Source: an uncultured Geobacter sp. (lineage in GTDB: Bacteria > Desulfobacterota > Desulfuromonadia > Geobacterales > Geobacteraceae). Taken from it: a stretch of 64,000 nucleotides of DNA. The notes under the pieces are model-generated. The model searched no databases and was not told where the DNA came from. It saw only the letters and a program-made list of their open reading frames with translations. The position numbers were made by a program, and so were the translations under genes. The stretch lies in contig CAIWTU010000158.1 of the NCBI GenBank assembly GCA_903915655.1, positions 16,095-80,094 of the forward strand, written 5' to 3'. Shown one piece after another: positions 48,201 to 55,600 of this stretch (positions are counted from its first letter, which is position 1; each line of letters starts with the position of its first letter).

Positions 48201-48434
48201 GACGGAACCCTGACCACCACTGCCGCCCAAACCGACGGCTACGCTTTGGATGGGGCTGAGGCTAACAGCAACGCTGAAACCACCATTGCCACCGCCGCCG
48301 CCGACGCTTTGGGCCAGGATACCGACGGCATTATCTCCGACAGTACTGACGGCTCCGGTAGTGTCAACCGTGACATTACCGCCCCCCCCCCCCACTGCCG
48401 CCGGTTCCCCCCAAACCGACCGCAACCGCGCCAA
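42279..48434 (-). CDS. giant glycine-rich autotransporter, C-terminal part (out of frame with N-terminal part)
   Basis: An open frame of 2051 codons without its own start signal. It holds about 21 passenger repeats built on ILAQS(V/I)GGGGGNGG, each followed by 'LSLGG.GG.G' and 'V.NSS.I.T.G', which would form a long beta-helix. Then come VNSGLISSAGEPV and linker segments, a GNLTNLGTINPGNSPGVLTVAG passenger-end motif, and an autotransporter beta-barrel of about 280 residues (WGFFVDGGASFGKQYTTANQ ... VQNINIGLRWQF with terminal Phe). The sense of the frame starts right at the 12-G run at 48382-48393 and continues the upstream ORF. With one G fewer the two form one protein of about 2950 residues. 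Confidence 0.85.
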   Translation of the reverse strand: MARLRSVWGEPAAVGGGGGNVTVDTTGAVSTVGDNAVGILAQSVGGGGGNGGFSVAVSLSPIQSVAVGLGGSGGQGSVNLGGIVVLASTSTISTQGNFSDGILAQSVGGGGGNGGFSVSGSIAASPNNSSVGVAVSLGGTGGTGGFSAQVNVTSSGEQITTAGNASRGILAQSLGGGGGNGGLSGALAFGKNGSVAVSLGGNGGTGNSSRLVVVNSSSNITTQGDDSQGILAQSIGGGGGNGAMAVAVSAATSTPSPNVPISNVSLSIGGNSGNGGDSLNDAVNGLAAQVNSTGFLITTSGVNSAGILAQSVGGGGGNGSISLSLAAGTDAYSFAGVPKLYLGCQGGGGGKAGAVLVENSSNISTTGDLSPGILAQSVGGGGGTGGTRIKGNLSVNGEGMKASLGASGVNGSGGGDADAVTVTESLGSGENSKYITTTGLNAAGVSAQSVGGGGGTGGWSLSASLNNRPSILPALALNFGGQGGAGGSAGAVTVTSMSNILTSGDNSHGIFAQSVGGGGGNGGIAIGVTDATQTSKMGVAGLSVSMGGEGGSGGNANAVNVTSTSSTIITYGNSSAAILGQSVGGGGGNGGGSVSVGSGESAGGPSLSLAMGGNGGGGGSAGAVQVISNSSIITGNTANGNFLTGNDAAGIAAQSVGGGGGNGGFSISAVVNLGGQSTVQNGLSLAFGGSGGEGNTAGAVEISSTGRSIRTVGDRSQGILAQSVGGGGGNGGFSIAAGISQGQQFSLSLGGSGGSGADAGTVNVTNSSSISTGSPGRVYGHDSAGILAQSIGGGGGNGGFSVLGNITMGGGYMPSQSFGGSGDAAGDASGVTINNTGVAIITRGDRSAGIFGQSLGGGGGNGGFSVAGDLSGSASKLALSFGGKSGSGGAAGTVTINTDATTGISTLGNDSAGILAQSIGGGGGNGGFSIAGTLAPGAGLGLGFGSTGGVASNADAVAIADTGAQILTFGDRSTGIQAQSIGGGGGHGGFSIGAGLGAAAELSVSLGEAGSSGNGGAITVTSSSSIQTFGNDSTGILAQSIGAGGGFGGVNLYGPSAGASTDVSLGASGPGSGDGGDVTVVATGNQIVTSGERSSGIVAQSIGGGGGIGWISAAGSVQTNSATLTLGGNNTTGDGGQITLQNSSNISVSAVGAYGILAQSIGGGGGLGSADTGLLALDSASNVSLGGTDYTRGDGGQINITNTGSISTSATGGYGIIAQSIGGGGGLAGYSGRVDINGINLTMPSGDGTSSGIGGNVLLSNSASISTGGIGAIAIVAQSIGGGGGLNLASGNAGSAGGTGRGGNITVTNSGDVSTTGAYAHGIFAQSSAGSPGGPVTGETVTVDNSGTVQVSGAGSSAIYAVSTVTGDTVGAGQISITNESSGILRGASDGTAPIRLSGGSNNIVVNSGLISSAGEPVSGTYATFNQSGQLQCNTLTINTGLFNQTGGINRVNGQLTLESQGGGTGNYNLSGGSLTVETLKIGAGSSFNNSGGTLSYQHLVHNGNFSSDLINTGTLSGSGIITGNLTNLGTINPGNSPGVLTVAGSFTQGASGVHIVEVASASSYDKLVVTGGAANLAGAIAPTLYGGFKPGGNQLFPGVVTATGGINGTFSAIANQQFTPTLSWQTSYNPDRVDLWVNRSYTNAGLNLNGNQQAVGSLLDGFAGVTSGDMDRVLNAIDYLPNSATVRDAFNQLSPEKAGALTDIGFLAANFQMRNLATRTTNLRFLQGEFGGSSLNGGRFGLSSSKLDMIMLAYNGGSVSDLFSGSKELQFSDSRWGFFVDGGASFGKQYTTANQTGYDFTLGGFTVGADFRLRDNLLLGLATGYSNTSSSFFGSGGSVDTNTVPLNAYVAYFPGALYAYGSIGYALNMYDLNRGINFDDIARTASSSTTGDQFNLYGETGYDLKLSRIILTPSATLAYSALWVGGFNEKGADVLNLKVGSQSADSLQTGIGGKITLPLKVCSAKVIPQFYAFYQHEFSNGSRSLNATLSQGGSPFSFQTDAAKRDYALIGGNITVGVTKDLVTQINYNAEVGRGSSTVQNINIGLRWQF

Positions 48435-51153
48435 CGGCTGCGGAACCGGCTACCGTGAAGCCACCGGAGCCGCCGCCGCCGCCAATACTCTGGGCCAGGA
48501 CGCCAGTGGAGTTATTCCCCTGGGTATTTATAGTGCTGCCAACAGTAATGGAGATATCATTGCCGCCGCCGCCGCTGCCGCCCGATCCCCCTAGCACAAA
48601 GCTGGTCGCTATCGCCCCGGCGCTGGCGGCGACACTGAAGCCGCCGTCACCGCCCCCCCCCCCGATACTCTGAGCCAGGACCCCATAGGAATGATTTCCG
48701 GTAGTATTGATGTTACCGGAGTTGGAATTGATGGTAACTTGACCGCCATTGCCTCCGAACCCGCCGGTTCCACCCAAGCTGACTGAAGCAGAGGATATCT
48801 CACTAATAGCGGCGGCGACACTGAAGCCGCCGTCGCCACCGCCGCCCCCGACACTTTGGCCAAAGATGCCGTGGGCATCCGACCCCTGGGTAGTAATGTT
48901 GGCGGAATTCTGTGCGTCCACGGTACCAGCGCTACCCCCGCCCCCCCCGGAACCGCCAATAGCCACTGAGGGTGAGATGGCGGTGCCCAACGACGCGCCT
49001 CCGCTGGAACCGGCCACGGCAAAGCCGCCGTGGCCACCACCCCCCCCGATACTTTGAGCGAGGATGCCGTGAGAACTATTCCCAGCAGTCACTATGGTCC
49101 CGCCGCTATTATTAACAACGGTGACGCTGTTTCCCGAACTGCCCTGACCGGCCGAACCACCGATGGCCAGACTCCCAATGACACCGGCGGCGGCGCCGCC
49201 GCCATTGCCGCCACCACCGCCCAGGCTCTGGGCAAAGATGGCGCCGGCATTGAGCTCGGAAGTAGAGAGGGCGCCGCTGTTAGTGACCGAGACGGCGCTC
49301 CCGTCCCCGCCGCCGCCGCCACTCCCCCCCAGAACAACCAGCCCGCCCGAGGTGCCGCCGCTGCCGCCGCCTCCGCCAACGCTCTGAGCAAAGATGGAAT
49401 TGGCGGTACTGGTTATAGCGCCGCTGTTGGTGACGGTGACGCTCCCCCCGGAGCTGGTGGAACTGCCGCTCCCCCCGAGGGAGAGCAGACCGCCGGAGTT
49501 ACCGCCGTCCCCGCCGCCTCCGCCGACACTCTGTGCAAAAATGCCTCGGGAGGAAGCCCCGCTGACTTGAATCCCGCCGCTGTTATTAACAATGACTCCT
49601 CTACTATACCCCCCCCCGCTGCCGGAACCGCCAATCGCCACGACCCCGCCTTCACTGCCGGCACTGCCGCCGCCACCCCCGATACTTTGGGCCAGGATGG
49701 CGTGCGCCGACTGACCCACGGTCTGGAGTAGAGCATTATTTGTGACCGTCACATCGCCGGCATTACCGCCGGAACCGCCCGTCCCCCCGAGGCCGACAAT
49801 GGCCCCGCCGCCGCCGCCGGTTCCGCCGCCGCCGCCGATACTCTGGGCCAGGATGGCGCAGGCTCCGTTTCCTAGGGTGGTAATGGATCCGCCGGGTTGA
49901 TTTATGACATCAACATTTCCACCACTTCCGGCGCTGTTGCCATCCCCCCCCCGGGCGTAGAAGAGACCGCTCGCCGCCCCTCCCTGACCGCCGAAACCAC
50001 CCACGCTTTGGGCCAGGATACCATAGGAATCGTTCCCCGAGGCAGTGATCAGTCCACCGCTGGTGACCGAGACTGTGCCGCCATCGGCGGCCGCACCGCC
50101 CCCACCGCCGCTCGCCGCGATCCAGCCCCCGCTACCGCCAGCGCCAGCGTTACCCCCCACACTCTGAGCCCAGATGCCATAGGCGCCGGCTTCCCCGGTT
50201 GCAATATTCCAATTTCCCGCGACGGTAGCGCTCCCACCCAAACCGCCGTTGCAGCCGGCGGCGCCAGATGAAAACCAAGTTCCATCACCCCCATCCCCGC
50301 CATTGCCACCGGCGCTGGTCGCCAGTATTCCATGGGAGTTGGGATCGGAGGTGGAGATGGTTCCACTCCCCCCGACCATGACCGATCCGGCGGTACCTCC
50401 GCCCCCGCCATTACTGCCGTCAAACCAAATGCTGCCACCGCCGCCGGTGCCACCATTGCCGGCTTGGCTGATAGCCAGGATCCCAACGGCAGACTGGCCC
50501 GTGGTGGTTATGCTATTGGAAGCAGCGGTTCCATTGGTGTTAACCGTGACACTACCACTGTTATAGCCACTGCCCCCCGCTGATGAGTGATGGACCAAAT
50601 CAGCATCTGAGCCGTTGCTCCCGGTGCTCCCCTGACTTTGGGCGGTGATGCCGTAACTGCCGATGACATTGATCACCGTATTGGACTCGGTATCGCCGCT
50701 GTTGATAGTAGCATTCAGGGGACCGCCGTTGTAAGTGCCGTTGGTTAAACCGATCCCCGGCCCGGCTCCGGGCTGGATAGAGCTGGTAAGCCGATAGACG
50801 TTAAGGGTGGTAACGGGGGGATTATAGGTAGTCGCGTTAATATTGACCCCGGACGATTGATTGCCGGCACAGGTCATATTGCCTAAGCCATCCAGGGAGG
50901 GAAAATCATTAGCTGCGGCAGGGAGTGGTAAGAGGAACTCCAGGGTAATGGCCATAGCCAGGAGAATGAGATAGACTATCCTCCTCTCCGGGAAGATCCG
51001 GATGGCCATGGAGTGGAGCCCCCCGAGGCCATGGGATCTGAGTCGAGCAGGGGTCTTCTTTTCGGGGGTGTCAGCCGATGTTTTTTGACTGTCAGTATTT
51101 GGTGCTTGTAAGATAGGGGCTGAAAGATATCGAGGTTGGTTAGCGAGTAGCAT
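48376..51153 (-). CDS. giant glycine-rich autotransporter, N-terminal part (premature stop after homopolymer run)
   Basis: A 925-codon frame starting at ATG 51153 behind TGGAGG. It begins with about 50 charged residues, then a hydrophobic export segment (IVYLILLAMAITLEFLLPLP AAA), an extended-signal-peptide-like arrangement. The passenger has about 13 repeats of the ILAQSIGGGGG type, starting with looser versions (GILAISQAGNGG, YGIWAQSVGGNAGAGG). The frame shifts in the G-run and ends GGTGGSGGGGR then stop. It would make a secreted fragment without a barrel unless the run slips. The conserved promoter-leader module is 50-106 bases upstream. Confidence 0.83.
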   Translation of the reverse strand: MLLANQPRYLSAPILQAPNTDSQKTSADTPEKKTPARLRSHGLGGLHSMAIRIFPERRIVYLILLAMAITLEFLLPLPAAANDFPSLDGLGNMTCAGNQSSGVNINATTYNPPVTTLNVYRLTSSIQPGAGPGIGLTNGTYNGGPLNATINSGDTESNTVINVIGSYGITAQSQGSTGSNGSDADLVHHSSAGGSGYNSGSVTVNTNGTAASNSITTTGQSAVGILAISQAGNGGTGGGGSIWFDGSNGGGGGTAGSVMVGGSGTISTSDPNSHGILATSAGGNGGDGGDGTWFSSGAAGCNGGLGGSATVAGNWNIATGEAGAYGIWAQSVGGNAGAGGSGGWIAASGGGGGAAADGGTVSVTSGGLITASGNDSYGILAQSVGGFGGQGGAASGLFYARGGDGNSAGSGGNVDVINQPGGSITTLGNGACAILAQSIGGGGGTGGGGGAIVGLGGTGGSGGNAGDVTVTNNALLQTVGQSAHAILAQSIGGGGGSAGSEGGVVAIGGSGSGGGYSRGVIVNNSGGIQVSGASSRGIFAQSVGGGGGDGGNSGGLLSLGGSGSSTSSGGSVTVTNSGAITSTANSIFAQSVGGGGGSGGTSGGLVVLGGSGGGGGDGSAVSVTNSGALSTSELNAGAIFAQSLGGGGGNGGGAAAGVIGSLAIGGSAGQGSSGNSVTVVNNSGGTIVTAGNSSHGILAQSIGGGGGHGGFAVAGSSGGASLGTAISPSVAIGGSGGGGGSAGTVDAQNSANITTQGSDAHGIFGQSVGGGGGDGGFSVAAAISEISSASVSLGGTGGFGGNGGQVTINSNSGNINTTGNHSYGVLAQSIGGGGGDGGFSVAASAGAIATSFVLGGSGGSGGGGNDISITVGSTINTQGNNSTGVLAQSIGGGGGSGGFTVAGSAAVGAVAVGLGGTGGSGGGGR
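48382..48393 (-). other. homopolymer run of 12 G (coding strand) at the autotransporter frame break
   Basis: Codons run AGT then twelve G, then CGG TAA, giving a stop. With 11 G the frame reads on as GGGGGNVTVDTTG. Removal of one base (or adding two) joins the two ORFs. Other C-runs in the gene that stay in frame: 11 at 48653-48663, 9 at 46255-46263 and 9 at 44044-44052. Either a phase-variable switch or a sequencing error. Confidence 0.8.
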
Positions 51154-51202
51154 GTTTCCTCCAGACGAATCGGATAGGGACTTGCTTTCGGGCTTCCGGA
51201 TA

Positions 51203-51259
51203 GGAATAAAGCTTTTTCGGCGGCATCACTTTACCATGCCTAAGCTGCGTTTGTCCAAT
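51203..51259 (-). promoter_or_regulatory. conserved promoter-leader module, copy B
   Basis: Upstream of the giant autotransporter: TTGGACAAACGC, AGCTTAGGC, extended -10-like TGGTAAAGT, a GCCG step, then GAAAAAGC and TTATTCC. Nearly identical to copy A over its first 12 bases and preceded by the same TTTCA, so A and B are the closest pair. Confidence 0.6.
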
Positions 51260-51314
51260 GAAATTTCTAAGTAATTTCCGCACCTTGACAGATAATTGTA
51301 AATTATATATCGTC

Positions 51315-51425
51315 CGAGGCTCTTGCAAAACAGTTGTCATCCCCCGAATGCCTCCATCGGGGATCCAGTCTTTTCAGTCAGTTAAAATCTGGATTCCGAT
51401 TAGAAGCCTGCCGGAATGACAATTC
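51315..51425. repeat. MITE-like repeat, copy 2 (right end lost)
   Basis: Begins with the intact end GAGGCTCTTGCAAAA and follows the reverse complement of copy 1 (9596-9726) for about 110 bases (CATCCCCCGAATGCCTCCAT, CTTTTCAGTCAGTTAAAATC, AGCCTGCCGGAATGACAATT). It diverges before the second terminal repeat. It shows single-base differences and small indels relative to copy 1. Confidence 0.75.
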
Positions 51426-51624
51426 GGAAGGCATTGGGTTGACGCTCCCGGATTCTCCTTTGTGAGCATGGGAATATGGTTGGTTTTTTTAATGAAGCCG
51501 ATTAAAATGGATAAACTGGGCCGTGGGTTGCCGAACCGGCAGCAGCAGGGTCGGGATAGCAGCATTTTTTCCAGGCATACAGTGAGTCAGAGGGATCACA
51601 AAGCCTGTTCAGTAGGAGGTAACC

Positions 51625-51786
51625 ATGTATAAGAGCCATACGGGCTGCGGGGGTGAAATTCCTGACGGAATCCTTGTCCCTGTTTCCAGCTTAGACCGCA
51701 ACATCGAAAAGGCCTTCGCAATGCATTCCCGCTTTATTGCCGATCTGAAGCGTGCAATGCCAGGGAGTCTAGGCTTTGAGCCGTAA
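51625..51786 (+). CDS. small 53-residue protein of unknown function
   Basis: ATG 51625 is preceded at optimal distance by a very strong AGTAGGAGGT. The product begins MYKSHTGCGGEIPDGILVPV, continues SSLDRNIEKAFAMHSRFIAD, and ends LKRAMPGSLGFEP. It is hydrophilic with a single Cys and a helical middle, without signal peptide. No family recognised. The strong ribosome site and the lack of overlap with other genes argue that it is translated. It lies just upstream of promoter-leader copy D. Confidence 0.55.
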   Translation: MYKSHTGCGGEIPDGILVPVSSLDRNIEKAFAMHSRFIADLKRAMPGSLGFEP

Positions 51787-51827
51787 TTCGCTTTTTGCAG
51801 CGCCAAAAGTTTTCAACGGATGATCCA

Positions 51828-51880
51828 TTGCAAACGCCTAATCAGGGTGTATACTCTAGCAGTGAAAAAAGCAAATTCTT
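51828..51880 (+). promoter_or_regulatory. conserved promoter-leader module, copy D
   Basis: Upstream of the zinc-ribbon membrane protein gene on the plus strand: ATTGCAAACGCC, TAATCAGGGTG, -10 TATACT, GCAGTG, then AAAAAAGCAAATTCTT. Same order and spacing as the copies on the minus strand. A leader of about 130 bases would follow. Confidence 0.6.
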
Positions 51881-52000
51881 GTCCGGGAAGTTTCTCAGCT
51901 CTTTGCGATCGATAACAGCCGGCAGCTCCTCGCCAATTGACAGCCGGGACCTTCGCCGATTGACTGCCATCCCGAAAAGACAAACAAAAAGGAGACTCTT

Positions 52001-52648
52001 ATGCAATGCCCTTACTGCAAGGAAGAGATCATGGACGGAGCCGTAAAGTGCAAACATTGTGGAACAAACCTCGCCGCGACCGGTGCAGCCGCAATACCAT
52101 CGGATGATTTCGGTCTACTCTTCTCAAGCGCGACCGGGATATGGAAGGGAAACCTGACAGATCTTCTGCTGTTGACACTGGTATTCATACTGGTTGTATG
52201 GATTCCTGTTGCCAATATCGGCTTCATCTCCGGCTACACCCGCTCCGTGCTGAAGGTGGCGAGGGGGGAGGGTCGGGCAGAGATAGGCGATATCTTTAAC
52301 GCCTGGGACTGTTTCGGCAATCTGTTCGTCTACATGCTCCTTTGTCTCATCGGCAGTGTTATTCTCAACCTTATCCCGATCGTCGGGTCGCTGGCTTCGA
52401 TTTGTCTCGGTTTTCTCGTAGCCCCCGGCATCTACGCCATAATCGACAACAGGCGTGGCGCCATTGATGCCTTCAAGTGGGGGATCGAGTCGATCCAGGC
52501 CAACTTCGTCCCCTGGCTTATTGCCTACCTTGTCGGTAGCGTCCTTGCATTTGCCGGTTTCCTGCTCCTCGTGATCGGGGCACTCTTCACCATGCCGTTG
52601 GGGCAGTTGATCCTCGTGTTGCAGTATGACAGGGTAAAACCGTCCTGA
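52001..52648 (+). CDS. zinc-ribbon membrane protein, unknown function
   Basis: A 215-residue protein: an N-terminal zinc ribbon (CPYCKEE...CKHCG, residues 3-21), a short linker, then about four hydrophobic segments (about 50-75, 105-135, 135-150, 165-200). The zinc ribbon would face the cytoplasm. Similar zinc_ribbon_2 plus membrane-domain proteins are common and uncharacterised. AAAAAGGAGA precedes the ATG. It is convergent with the alpha-2-macroglobulin gene, 21 bases away. Confidence 0.75.
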   Translation: MQCPYCKEEIMDGAVKCKHCGTNLAATGAAAIPSDDFGLLFSSATGIWKGNLTDLLLLTLVFILVVWIPVANIGFISGYTRSVLKVARGEGRAEIGDIFNAWDCFGNLFVYMLLCLIGSVILNLIPIVGSLASICLGFLVAPGIYAIIDNRRGAIDAFKWGIESIQANFVPWLIAYLVGSVLAFAGFLLLVIGALFTMPLGQLILVLQYDRVKPS

Positions 52649-52669
52649 GATTCACCCCCCCGTCAAGGC

Positions 52670-55600
52670 TCAACGGATCACATTTACCAGCCACGGCTTG
52701 CTCTCTGATCTCAGAGAGGGGAGATACATCGGCCAGATCGAAGCCGGCAAGGCCAGAGCTTTCCCCTCCAACTCAGGATAAATTACATAACGGAACTCAT
52801 GCCGACCGGCAGGCAAGCGGTCGAGAAAGAAGGCCATCCGTTCATCGTGCCGTTCACTGTGGACATACCACTCCCCGTAATCCGGAGAGGATGCAAACCG
52901 GGAATCTTTCTTCGTCTCCCGCACTTCGAAGCCAGCTGGAAGACGGTCTTCGATAATGATGAAATTCATCTCATCCCGATTATCAACAACAAGCCTGACT
53001 TCTATTTCATCACCTGGCGCCAGATTTTCCCCCGGATGGAGAGGGAGATATTCCATGCGCCAGTCGTTACCGATCCGGCGGGGCTTGACCCGGTAGAGCT
53101 TCCTCTCTATCTCTAGCCCCACGGACTGGAGCGCCTCCTCCGGAGGGACAAGGTAGTCAAGTTCTGCCGCCAGATAGAGCATCCCTAACGGGGCACTTTT
53201 CACGAGCTGCAGTCGGTTCCCCCCCCGTTTCAGATCCCTTGCGGGTATCTCGAGAGTGGACTCCCCTTTGACAATTTTACCGTTTTCTATCGCCAGCGTT
53301 CCGATTTCCCGGCCGTTTAGCAACAGCCGCGCCGAGTAGGAGGCTGTCAGCTCACCGGTCGCTGCCGCGTAGTCGGCAAGGGCCTTGACAACCAGGGCTG
53401 TCCCGCGAGTGGTATTCCACCAGCGACCGGATCGCTTATGGACGAGAAATTCGGCAAGCGCCGGGGCGAGTGGGTCGGACGGATCAAGCCTCAGTACCGT
53501 ATCGAGAAGCATGGCGCTTGTTTCGACGGAAGATCCGCCCCATCGCCATGAATACCACCACGAAACAGCGTCTTCATCCTTCAGGAAAGCAGCAGAGCCT
53601 TCACGTTTTACCTCTTTCTTTAACTCGAAAAGGAGCTTTTGCGCACGCTCCCTGTTGCCGCCGTTCAACAGCGCATCCACGTAGAAGATCCGTGCCGATG
53701 GCTGCAACTGTCGCCACGCCGCCTCGATCTTCTTCTCGACAGAGGTATCGGTTTTGCCTGCCAGGGTGAGCGATCGGTACGCAAAGGGAAGGGTCTCGAC
53801 GGGGGAATTCTTCATGAGTTCCCGGAGAGCCTCTCTCCCCTTCAGAAGCAGATCCTCCCGCACCGGCAGACCGGTTTTCCGGACCAGCGTGAGTCCGTAG
53901 AGCGCATAGGCCGTCAGGTAAGGGTCGCTCGAATCTTCCTTCCACCATCCCCATCCGCCATCCTCATGCTGAAAATCATAAAGACGCTTCAACCCTTCTT
54001 CAAGAACCAGCGGAAGCCTCTCCCTGATATCCTTCTCCAGGCTCCAGCGACCGGAACCCGAAAGATGCCGCAGATATACGGCAGGCATAAAGCGTGACAG
54101 CGTCTGTTCCAGACAACCATAGGGGAAATCGAGCAGTTCGCGCAGACCCTGGTCAAGGCTTGCGGAGAGGTTCGGGGCGAGGGAAAGAGAGAGTTTTGCC
54201 CCTTCTGTAAAGGCCGTATCCGGGAAATCTATTACAGTTTCACCACTTTCGCCGCGCAGTACAATATTCCCCTCAGTTGTCCGCTTCAGGGCACGGGGGA
54301 GCACAGGGATCTGCAACTCCATGGAATCCCCCGTTCCTCCTCCCGTCGCGCGCATCCGGATGAGGCTCAGTCCAGGGAGAGCTGCCCTGACCGATATATC
54401 CCTGCGCAGGGAACCCCCCGCAGCAACCTTGCCGCTGAAGAGGCCATCACCTGCCATGGTGAGCCCCTCCACCTCGAACCGGCCGGTCACGTCACGCTCC
54501 CCGGCTGTCATATTATTTACCATACCGGGGATCTTCAGCTCATCCCCCTGGATAAAAAACCGCGGCGCCTCCAGACGCGCCATCAGATCGAGGCGCGCAA
54601 TGAACTTTGCCTTGCCAAACCCGAAATCGCTTGCTCCGTTGTGACCAACCGCCGTTGCACGCCAGGTAGTAAGGTTGTCAGGGAGAACGAATTCCGTCAT
54701 CCCTACCCCCCCTGCATCGGTAGTCAATACCGGCAACCAGAAGGCGGTATCCTTGAATACCTTTCGAACCCTGATCCTCTTGAGGTCGTCTTCGGCAAGA
54801 CCGGCAACTACCTCGTCCTTTGCCCCTCCCCCGAGATAAACCCTCGGAAAAGAATGGAGTGTCGTCACCAGATGCTCGCGGGTACCGCGAAAAGCACGAT
54901 AGATATCTTCCCGTTTTTCGGGTGTAACTGCATAGATAGCTTCGTCCACTACTGCAAGGGAGAGCTCTGCCGTCCCCCGTTTTGCTTCGCTCCCCGCAAC
55001 TTTCAGACTGAGCCGGACCGTTTCACCCGGCGCATATACAGCTTTATCCGGCTTGATGGTGACATCGAGCCGGTTAGGGTGATAATCAACCTTGAGACGC
55101 CTGGTCCTGGTATGGAAACGTCCCTTCTGGATCATGGCAGCCGAAACGAAAATGTATGGCGCGTACTCCTGTAAAACCGGGATTTCTAGCACGACTACGG
55201 CACTTCCCGGTTTTACCATCCGATTCTGGTAAAGGTCCCTCCCTTCGAGGGTAAGGAGCAGGTTGGCGTCCGGGGCAGGGTTTTTCAGGATAAGACGAGC
55301 AGTTTCCCCCGGCAGGTAAGAGCGCTTGTCGAACTCCATTTCAAGTTCGCGGTAGGAAGAGTCCCAGGGCTGCCCATCTCTCCAGACCCAAACCCAACCC
55401 TCCCCCGCAGCTTTTCTCCCCTTGGCGTCGTTTGCCTTTATGCCGATTCGCCAGTAGCCTGGATGCGGGAAGGTATAGCTGAACCTTACCTTACCGGTCG
55501 CATCGGTGGCAATCTCCCTGCTCTCTCTTTTCATGAATGAGACTGTATTGCTCTTTTTGTCGGAGCGCTGTTCCTCAACCGTCACGCTCAGGGCCGTCGG

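Larger units (their letters stand above)
51154..51624. other. intergenic region between autotransporter and small gene
   Basis: 470 bases holding the autotransporter promoter-leader module and the truncated MITE copy (separate entries). A possible plus-strand promoter is TTGACA at 51288-51293, 17 bases, then TATCGT, next to the MITE. No other gene seen. Confidence 0.45.

Noticed and set aside
42279..51153. Many long open frames on the plus strand across the autotransporter (Pro/Ala-rich and Ala/Asp-rich proteins)
   Set aside because: They are mirror images of GGx and GxG codons on the other strand; they have no ribosome sites and only low-complexity sequence.
51609..51806. 65-codon minus-strand frame opposite the small gene
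   Set aside because: No ribosome site; the plus-strand ORF at 51625 has a strong one.
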